Positions 1 through 5,809 of a stretch of 12,679 nucleotides of DNA are shown here, piece by piece. Origin of the DNA: CAZXBB01 sp964638815 (GTDB lineage: Bacteria; Planctomycetota; Phycisphaerae; Phycisphaerales; SM1A02). Each line of letters begins with the position of its first letter. Within the stretch, counting starts at the first letter, position 1. Below the pieces are notes generated by a model. That model was not told the DNA's origin and searched no databases. It worked only from the letters and a program-made list of their open reading frames with translations. The position numbers were made by a program, and so were the translations under genes. The stretch is from NCBI GenBank assembly GCA_964638815.1, contig CAZXBB010000462.1, positions 1 through 12,679 of the forward strand, in the 5' to 3' direction.

Positions 1-18
1 CTCGATCTCGGACGTAAA

Positions 19-91
19 TACCCCGTAGGGGACTCGAACCCCTGTTACCGGGATGAGAACCCGGCGTCCTAGGCCACTAGACGAACGGGGC
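19..91 (-). tRNA. tRNA-Glu, anticodon CTC
   Basis: On the minus strand the 73 bases fold into a full cloverleaf. The acceptor stem is GCCCCGT with ACGGGGT (first pair G-U) and the discriminator base is A. The D stem is GTCT with GGAC. The anticodon stem is CCGGG with CCCGG around the loop TTCTCAT, giving anticodon CTC, which reads the Glu codon GAG. The T stem is AGGGG with CCCCT around TTCGAGT. No CCA is encoded: the next bases on the minus strand are TTT. The 3' end must therefore be trimmed and CCA added after transcription. A divergent tRNase Z-like gene starts 132 bp away. Confidence 0.96.
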
Positions 92-106
92 GTGGTGCAG
101 GGCGTC

Positions 107-136
107 AGGATAGCCCACCGTGCTCCGGCCGGTCAA
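107..136 (-). promoter_or_regulatory. Promoter of tRNA-Glu
   Basis: On the minus strand there is a -35 hexamer TTGACC (131-136), an 18-base spacer and a -10 hexamer TATCCT (107-112). This is 5/6 and 4/6 to the sigma-70 consensus. The expected start is near position 100, which leaves a leader of about 9 bases before the mature tRNA. The position fits the tRNA well. The sites are seen directly; use by the housekeeping sigma factor is inferred. Confidence 0.6.
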
Positions 137-223
137 TATGCGCACGCGCCGGAGCCCGAACCTTGGTAGCATGGCGTCTTCCACGCCCGGCCGAGCGAAA
201 GCGCGGCCGAAGGAGGTTTCGAG

Positions 224-1141
224 ATGGTCCCCAAGATGCCGCCCCGGTCGGGGCAGGTGGGTTTCCTCTACGTTCCGCCGTTCCGGGTGCAGGGCATCAG
301 CGTCGCGGGCGAGCAGTCGGTCGTTCAGGTACCGGAGCTCGATGTCGCCTTCGACATCGGCATGTGCCCCCGGATCGCCCTCGCCTCCCCCTACATCGCC
401 CTCAGCCACGGTCACATGGACCACGTAGGTGGACTTCCCTACTACTTCAGCCAGCGCATGTTCCAGCGGATGGGCGTCGGCACGTGCGTGTGCCACAGGA
501 AGCTCGAGCGGCCCCTCTCCCGCATGATCGAGAGCTGGATCGAGCTCGAGCAGCAGCGCACGCAGCACCGGATCGTCGGCCTCGAGCCTGGAGAGGAGGT
601 CGAGGTCAAGAACAACATCTTCCTGCGCGCGCTCGAGGTCAGCCACACGGTGCCGGCTCTGGGCTTCGCGCTCGTCGAGCGGCGCAGTAAGCTGCGGGAC
701 GAGTTCATCGACTTCCCGCAGGAGAAGCTGCGGGAGCTGCGCGCCCAGGGCGTCGAGATCACGCGCACGCTCGAGATCCCGCTCGTCGCGTATACTGGCG
801 ACACCCAGCAAGGGCCCTTCCTCTACCGGGACGAATTCGTCAAAGCGAAGATCGTGATCTCCGAGTGCACGTTCTTCGAAGCCGGGCACCGCTCGCGTGC
901 CTCGGTCGGGAAGCACCTGCACATCGATGACCTCGTCGCGCTGCTGGGAGTCTGGGAAGCCGAAGCGGTGATCCTGACGCATCTCTCGCGGCGCACGAAC
1001 ATCTCGGTCGCGCGCGAGCAGCTCGCGAACGCCATCGGTGAGAAGAACCGCGAGCGCGTGCACCTGCTGATGGATCATCGCGCGAACCGGGAGCGCTACG
1101 ACCGGCAGCTCGCGGAGGCAGGCGTGCGCGCAGTGTGCTGA
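224..1141 (+). CDS. tRNase Z-like MBL-fold hydrolase (plant TRZ1 type)
   Basis: A 305-residue metallo-beta-lactamase-fold protein, probably an endonuclease that removes 3' trailers from tRNA precursors in the cytoplasm. The zinc-binding motif SHGHMDH is at residues 61-67. Other likely ligands are H141 in EVSHTVP, D193 in YTGDT, and H253 in the LTHLSRR motif, which resembles the LTHFSxRY of tRNase Z. A GKHLHIDDL segment (229-237) matches the GHxHLxE region of the family. The motif order and the GVEIT and VAYTGDT segments resemble plant short tRNase Z (TRZ1) more than E. coli ElaC. The length is normal for a short form. The ATG start is supported by an AAGGAGGT ribosome site at 210-217, 6 bases upstream. 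No clear promoter was seen. Other MBL-fold hydrolase activities cannot be excluded. Confidence 0.85.
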   Translation: MVPKMPPRSGQVGFLYVPPFRVQGISVAGEQSVVQVPELDVAFDIGMCPRIALASPYIALSHGHMDHVGGLPYYFSQRMFQRMGVGTCVCHRKLERPLSRMIESWIELEQQRTQHRIVGLEPGEEVEVKNNIFLRALEVSHTVPALGFALVERRSKLRDEFIDFPQEKLRELRAQGVEITRTLEIPLVAYTGDTQQGPFLYRDEFVKAKIVISECTFFEAGHRSRASVGKHLHIDDLVALLGVWEAEAVILTHLSRRTNISVAREQLANAIGEKNRERVHLLMDHRANRERYDRQLAEAGVRAVC

Positions 1142-1169
1142 AATGTCTCTCCCTGCGTGAAGTCGATGG

Positions 1170-1198
1170 TTGACGTTGCGGCGACGCCGCTCTAGATT
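1170..1198 (+). promoter_or_regulatory. dnaA promoter
   Basis: TTGACG (1170-1175), a 17-base spacer and TAGATT (1193-1198) form a good sigma-70-type promoter that predicts a transcript start near 1204-1206. The spacer holds a perfect small dyad, GCGGC-GAC-GCCGC (1178-1190). It could be an operator or the weak end hairpin of the upstream gene, but no T-run follows it. Just after the -10, TGTGGG (1198-1203) matches half of a DnaA box, so weak autoregulation by DnaA is possible. That last point is speculation. Confidence 0.6.
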
Positions 1199-1200
1199 GT

Positions 1201-1287
1201 GGGTCGCCTCTGTCGGGTGCAGTCGCGTCGGTTCACTTCGCGATCCGGTTGGTGGGACATCCGGATGCAGATCGGCAGAGGCGCCCT
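1201..1287 (+). promoter_or_regulatory. Structured leader of dnaA (predicted three-way junction)
   Basis: Hand pairing of the predicted dnaA leader gives a compact fold. P1 has 11 pairs (1205-1215 with 1273-1283, one G-U). It extends outward past one mismatch by three more pairs (1201-1203 with 1285-1287). It extends inward past a 2/3 internal loop by TGCA with TGCA (1218-1221 with 1266-1269). Two hairpins then sit side by side: 1223-1227 with 1239-1243 (11-base loop) and 1244-1248 with 1261-1265 (12-base loop). Only G1222 is unpaired at the junction. The fold begins where transcription is predicted to start and ends about 40 bases before the dnaA ATG. It matches no riboswitch class known to me. 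Confidence 0.45.
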
Positions 1288-1327
1288 GCGTTGAGACACT
1301 CGTTTCTCGAGCATCAAGGCGAGATTG

Positions 1328-2749
1328 ATGGGCCGACCGGATCCACACCTCAAGGATGCGATCCATGCGCATCTGAGGAAGAATTACCCCAGCCTCTGCC
1401 GGCACTGGTTCGACGACATCGAACCTCTCGAGATTTCCGGAGGCACGCTCAAGCTGCTCGTGCGCGAGTCCGTGCAGCTCAAGTACCTGAAGCGATGCTG
1501 CGTCGAACAGTTCAAGGACGCCGCGCAGGCGGTGACGGGGCGTCTGCTCGCCGTGCGCTTCGTGGGCGAGGGTGAGCTCACGGACGAGGCGCCGCTCTCG
1601 ATGGCGTCGGACGGCGTCGCGGGACGCATCCACGCCGGCAGTTCGCGCGGCGGCACCGCCGTGATGCCCGAGCACAAGCTCGCATACGACGAGGACATGC
1701 TCCTCAGCCCGGATTACTCGTTCGGGAACTTCATCATCGGACCGGGCAACCGGCTCGCCCACGCGGCTGCGATCGCGGTGGCGGCGAAGCCCGGCCGCGC
1801 GTACAACCCGTTCTTCATCCACGCGGGCGTCGGCCTCGGCAAGACACATCTCCTCCAGGCGATCTGCCAGACGGCGATGCGCAGCTACCCGACGCTCCAG
1901 ATCTATTACACGTCGTGCGAAGGGTTCATGACCCAGTTCCTCGACGCGGTGCAGGCCGGCAACATGGCCGAGTTCCGGCACCGGTTCCGCGAAGTCGACA
2001 TTCTCGTGATCGACGACATCCACGACCTGTCGAAGCGTGATCGGACGCAGGAAGAGTTCTTCCACACGTTCAACTGCCTCTATCAGGCCGGACGGCAGAT
2101 CGTCCTCAGCTCCGACGCGCCGCCGAACGAGATCCCCGACCTCGAGGAGCGTCTCACCAGCCGCTTCAACTGCGGCCTCGTCGCCCGCATCGACAAGCCG
2201 AGCTTCGAGACGCGGGTCGAGATCGTGAAGTCGAAGGCCCTCATGCGCGGCCTCGAGCTCTCCGACGACGTCGCCGCCTACATCGCGGCCAAGATCGACT
2301 CGAACATCCGCGAGCTCGAGGGCGCGCTCATCAGCGTGCAGAGCACCGCGATGATCAACGGCACGCCGATCGATATGGACCTCGCGAAGCACGCGATCGG
2401 CGAGCAGGTCACGACGGGCGGGTCGCAGCACCCGTCCATCCAGCAGATCATCGAGGCGATCACGCACTTCTACGACGTGAAGCTCACGGACCTCCTCTCC
2501 AAGCGCCGCCAGAAGTCGATCGCGCTGCCGCGGCAGGTCGGCATGTGGCTCGCCCGCAAGCACACCCGCTACAGCCTCGAGGAGATCGGCGGCTACTTCG
2601 GCGGCCGCGACCACACGACCGTGATGCACGCCATCAAGGCGATCAACTCGAAACGCGAGGGCGACAGCGGCATCGACCACGACGTCTCGCGTCTGGAGCA
2701 GCAGCTCCTCGCGCGGTTCGGCGGCGTTGACGGGACGAAGACGAACTAG
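1328..2749 (+). CDS. dnaA: Chromosomal replication initiator DnaA
   Basis: A 473-residue DnaA, the AAA+ ATPase that binds DnaA boxes and opens the origin. Domain I is at residues 1-80 and a short variable linker at about 81-120. The AAA+ core carries Walker A GVGLGKTH (167-174), Walker B ILVIDDIH (225-232), sensor 1 SSDAPP (261-266), the arginine finger in LTSRF (R279) and sensor 2 NIRELEG (R328). The C-terminal DNA-binding domain has the signature GGRDHTTVMHAI (425-436). All key residues are present. ATG at 1328 is preferred over the TTG one codon upstream; AAGGCGAG at 1316-1323 is a modest ribosome site. The gene stands alone: dnaN, recF and gyrB are not next to it in the window. An origin-like region follows directly. 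Confidence 0.97.
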   Translation: MGRPDPHLKDAIHAHLRKNYPSLCRHWFDDIEPLEISGGTLKLLVRESVQLKYLKRCCVEQFKDAAQAVTGRLLAVRFVGEGELTDEAPLSMASDGVAGRIHAGSSRGGTAVMPEHKLAYDEDMLLSPDYSFGNFIIGPGNRLAHAAAIAVAAKPGRAYNPFFIHAGVGLGKTHLLQAICQTAMRSYPTLQIYYTSCEGFMTQFLDAVQAGNMAEFRHRFREVDILVIDDIHDLSKRDRTQEEFFHTFNCLYQAGRQIVLSSDAPPNEIPDLEERLTSRFNCGLVARIDKPSFETRVEIVKSKALMRGLELSDDVAAYIAAKIDSNIRELEGALISVQSTAMINGTPIDMDLAKHAIGEQVTTGGSQHPSIQQIIEAITHFYDVKLTDLLSKRRQKSIALPRQVGMWLARKHTRYSLEEIGGYFGGRDHTTVMHAIKAINSKREGDSGIDHDVSRLEQQLLARFGGVDGTKTN

Positions 2750-2774
2750 CGGGCGCCCGGCGCCGCCCCGATCG

Positions 2775-2803
2775 CCGCCGCCCCCGGGGCGCTTCAGCGG
2801 CGG
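2775..2803 (+). terminator. Possible hairpin downstream of dnaA
   Basis: CCGCCGC (2775-2781) pairs with GCGGCGG (2797-2803) around a 15-base GC-rich loop, 25 bases after the dnaA stop. No T-run follows, so it is not a standard intrinsic terminator. It may only mark the transcript end or reflect GC-rich sequence. Confidence 0.25.
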
Positions 2804-2808
2804 ACATC

Positions 2809-2943
2809 TCAATCCCGGCTGACGATTCCTTCGATCAGGCCCCGGCCTTCCAGCTCGTCGCGCCGCTGCCGCATCGCGCGCTGACCGAGCGCGGCCCGTT
2901 CGATACTCGCGAACCCGAGCCTCGATCGGGGGAAATCGATCAA
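2809..2943 (-). CDS. Possible small ORF, 44 residues, unknown
   Basis: A short minus-strand reading frame with a TTG start at 2941-2943 and a TGA stop. The protein begins LIDFPRSRLGF and ends GLIEGIVSRD. It has a charged middle (AMRQRRDELEGRG) that could be an amphipathic helix, and its third codon positions are mostly G or C, like the real genes here. The frame stays open for some codons further upstream without an ATG or GTG. No good ribosome site is visible and I do not recognise the family. It could be a small convergent gene, the tail of a decayed gene, or chance. Confidence 0.22.
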   Translation of the reverse strand: MIDFPRSRLGFASIERAALGQRAMRQRRDELEGRGLIEGIVSRD

Positions 2944-3002
2944 TCGCCAAATGACAGCCGGAGACAGGGGACGCCCGCGCCCCCGTCAGCCGCCGGCAAC
3001 CT

Positions 3003-3180
3003 CCGCACAAGCGCTGCACAAACACGCCTTTCGCGGGCGCTGTGAGCAACCTGGGCGATGCTGGGCGGTGTGTACAGGCGGAGCACCCCCTCGACGCCGC
3101 ACGGCGTCCGCTCCGCGACGCACGTCGCGACCCGATCCCCGAAACAGGCCGCCACCGGTTGCCACGCGCCGCACAAGCGC
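3003..3180 (+). repeat. 12-bp direct repeat CCGCACAAGCGC, two copies
   Basis: CCGCACAAGCGC occurs at 3003-3014 and again at 3169-3180. Its core CACAAGCG recurs inverted at 3385-3392, overlapping the DnaA-box-like site there. GCACAA also occurs at 3016-3021 and forms a perfect dyad with TTGTGC (3171-3176 with 3185-3190). The repeats sit among the DnaA-box-like sites and may be a second origin-binding motif. That role is inferred. Confidence 0.4.
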
Positions 3181-3270
3181 CAGGTTGTGCCCGCGGCGGC
3201 GGTGGCGGTTGCCCCATCGCCGACAAGAGGTTGCGCCACGGATGCGGCTCTTGTCCACAGAACGACAGGG

Positions 3271-3317
3271 TGTATTAACGAAGACGATGATTAAGCTTCT
3301 CTTCTCTCCTTCTTTAT
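3271..3317. other. AT-rich segment, candidate DNA unwinding element
   Basis: 31 of 47 bases are A or T, in sharp contrast with the GC-rich surroundings. The segment begins 11 bases after the TTGTCCACA box and ends in a pyrimidine-rich run. This is the expected place and composition for the element that DnaA melts. It could instead be a promoter: TTGTCC (3251) and TATTAA (3273-3278) are 16 bases apart. Confidence 0.45.
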
Positions 3318-3440
3318 GGCGCAACGGACGCCGTCCGACTGCCGGGTCCCGACCGACAATCCACAGCCGACCACGATGCCGCGCCGCTTGTGGGCAACCT
3401 GTCACCACACGGGAGCTCACTCTCCAAGGAGATGCCTCCC

Positions 3441-3474
3441 CCGACCGAAGAAAGGGCGGGGCTATACTGCCCCG
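3441..3474 (+). promoter_or_regulatory. Putative promoter of the moxR operon, with dyad over the -10
   Basis: TATACT (3463-3468) is 5/6 to the -10 consensus. CCGACC (3441-3446), 16 bases upstream, is only a weak -35. The -10 is enclosed by a perfect inverted repeat, CGGGGC (3457-3462) and GCCCCG (3469-3474), as if a dimeric regulator sat on it. Transcription from here would give a leader of about 260 bases running through the tandem repeats to the MoxR gene. Confidence 0.4.
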
Positions 3475-3549
3475 GCTACGACCCGCTTCGCCGTTCCCGA
3501 CCTGCCGTTCCCGCTCGGCTGTTCCCGACCCGCCTGGTCCGCCCCAGCT

Positions 3550-3673
3550 GGCTCCGACCCAGGCTGGCTCGGACTCGCCCGGCTCCAACCCCGCCCGGCT
3601 CCAACCCCGCCCGGCTCCAACCCCGCCCGGCTCCGACCCGGCCGGCTTCGACCCGGCCGGCTCCGGCGGAGCG
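3550..3673 (+). repeat. Tandem repeat array, 15/16-bp units, C-rich
   Basis: Units beginning GGCT start at 3550, 3566, 3581, 3597, 3613, 3629, 3644 and 3659. The three central units are identical (GGCTCCAACCCCGCCC, 16 bp). The flanking ones vary and are 15 or 16 bp. The spacing does not keep a reading frame, so the array is not selected as protein. The plus strand is strongly C-rich: 10 of 16 bases are C and 3 are G in the central unit. Degenerate related sequence extends upstream to about 3490. The array lies between the origin-like region and the MoxR start. Confidence 0.85.
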
Positions 3674-3735
3674 TTTCCCGCAGACCCCGTCCCTCGGCCC
3701 CCCCGCCCACCCGGGCCCCCTGGAGTAGCCGCCTG

Positions 3736-4809
<1,074 letters not shown>

Positions 4810-4834
4810 CGCATCGCGGCGTCGAACGGACCAC

Positions 4835-5809
4835 ATGCCCGACCTCCAGACCGTCAAGGCCGAGAACTACCTGGCGCCCGAGACGCTCGTGCAGCTCGCA
4901 CCGTTCGAGCTGCGCGCGAAGATGATCGTCGAGGGCGTGATGAGCGGAATGCACCGCTCGCCGTACCAGGGCATGGCCGTCGAGTTCGCCCAGCACCGCC
5001 AGTACGTGGCGGGCGACGATCCGAAGCACCTCGACTGGAAGGTGTATGGCCGCTCCGACAAGCTCTACATCAAGCAGTACCAGCAGGAGACGAACCTCGA
5101 CGTCGTCCTCCTCATCGACGCCTCCGCCTCGATGGGTTACGGCACGCTCGCCGTGAAGAACAACTGGGGCGGCACCACCGCGAGCGCGAGCGTGAAGCAG
5201 TGGACCAAGTTCGACCACGCGACGGCGCTCGCGACGGCGGTCGCGTACCTCTGTCTCCAGCAGCAGGACCGCGTCGGCGTCGCCGTCTTCGCGGATGACG
5301 TTCGGTCGCTCATCAAGCGATCGAGCGCCCGCGGCCAGTGGCGACGCATCGTCGCTGCGCTGAGCACCGAACCCGTCGAGGCGAGCACGAACCTGGCGAA
5401 GGTGACGGACCAGATCCTCAGCAAGATCTCGAACCGCGCGCTGTTCATCATCATTTCGGACCTCTTCGACGACAGGGAGGCGATCCGCCAGTCGCTCGCG
5501 CGTTTCCGGCACCGCCGCCACGACGTCATCGTGATCAACACGCTCGATCGCCAGGAGATGCGTTTCGACTTCACCCAGCCGGCGCCGTTCATGGGCCTCG
5601 AAGAGGAGGGGCGCCTCCGCGTGGATCCGCGCGCGCTCCGCGCCGCCTACCTCGAGGCGCTGGGCGCCCATCTGAATTTCGTCTCGCGCGCGACCCTCGG
5701 CTTCGGCTTCGACTACCAGCGCGTGGACACGCACGAGTCGGTCGGCCCGCCCCTGGCGTACCTGCTGGCGCGGCGGTCGGCGCTTCTGAAGAGGAGCAAA
5801 GTCGGATGA
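4835..5809 (+). CDS. DUF58 domain protein with VWA-like fold
   Basis: A 324-residue protein of the DUF58 family, the usual partner encoded next to MoxR. The signature GDDPKHLDWKVYGRSDKLYIK (split over 60-80) leads into the VWA-like half. A complete metal-ion-dependent adhesion site is visible: DASAS (D95, S97, S99), T185 in ASTNL and D209 in IIISDL. No membrane segment or signal peptide is seen, so it is probably cytoplasmic or membrane-associated through partners. An insertion rich in G, T and S (about 103-122) follows the first metal motif. No clear ribosome site precedes the ATG; coupling to moxR translation is plausible. The stop overlaps the next start as ATGA. The biochemical role is unknown. 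Confidence 0.9.
   Translation: MPDLQTVKAENYLAPETLVQLAPFELRAKMIVEGVMSGMHRSPYQGMAVEFAQHRQYVAGDDPKHLDWKVYGRSDKLYIKQYQQETNLDVVLLIDASASMGYGTLAVKNNWGGTTASASVKQWTKFDHATALATAVAYLCLQQQDRVGVAVFADDVRSLIKRSSARGQWRRIVAALSTEPVEASTNLAKVTDQILSKISNRALFIIISDLFDDREAIRQSLARFRHRRHDVIVINTLDRQEMRFDFTQPAPFMGLEEEGRLRVDPRALRAAYLEALGAHLNFVSRATLGFGFDYQRVDTHESVGPPLAYLLARRSALLKRSKVG

Larger units (their letters stand above)
2991..3400. other. Candidate replication origin (oriC) with DnaA-box cluster
   Basis: A non-coding stretch downstream of dnaA in which sites related to AGGTTGCYCACA cluster. The best two are on the minus strand: AGGTTGCTCACA (3041-3052) and AGGTTGCCCACA (3389-3400). TTGTCCACA (3251-3259, plus) is one base off the E. 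coli box TTATCCACA. Weaker sites sharing the GGTTGC or GGTTGT half are at 2991-3002 (minus) and 3156, 3182, 3206 and 3228 (plus). CAATCCACA (3357-3365) matches the other half. An AT-rich segment (3271-3317) lies between the boxes. A DnaA-box cluster with an AT-rich unwinding element beside dnaA is the standard bacterial oriC layout. Which boxes are used is inferred. Confidence 0.6.

Noticed and set aside
77..3226. Minus-strand open frame of 1049 codons opposite the tRNase Z-like gene and dnaA, and similar ones at 2986-4857, 4781-5734 and 5713-7692
   Set aside because: The same in-register antisense effect explains all of them. They run through the tRNA-side promoter, the origin-like region and the repeats without family-like sequence.
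3550..3673. CRISPR array
   Set aside because: The units are contiguous 15/16-bp tandem copies with no unique spacers, and no cas genes are nearby.
3316..3735. 140-codon upstream extension of the MoxR frame
   Set aside because: It is encoded by the tandem array and Pro/Arg-rich filler, the repeat period breaks frame, and MoxR similarity begins after the ATG at 3736.
5338..5805. 156-codon upstream extension of the BatA-like frame
   Set aside because: It overlaps the well-supported DUF58 gene in another frame. The ATG at 5806 has a ribosome site and an ATGA junction.
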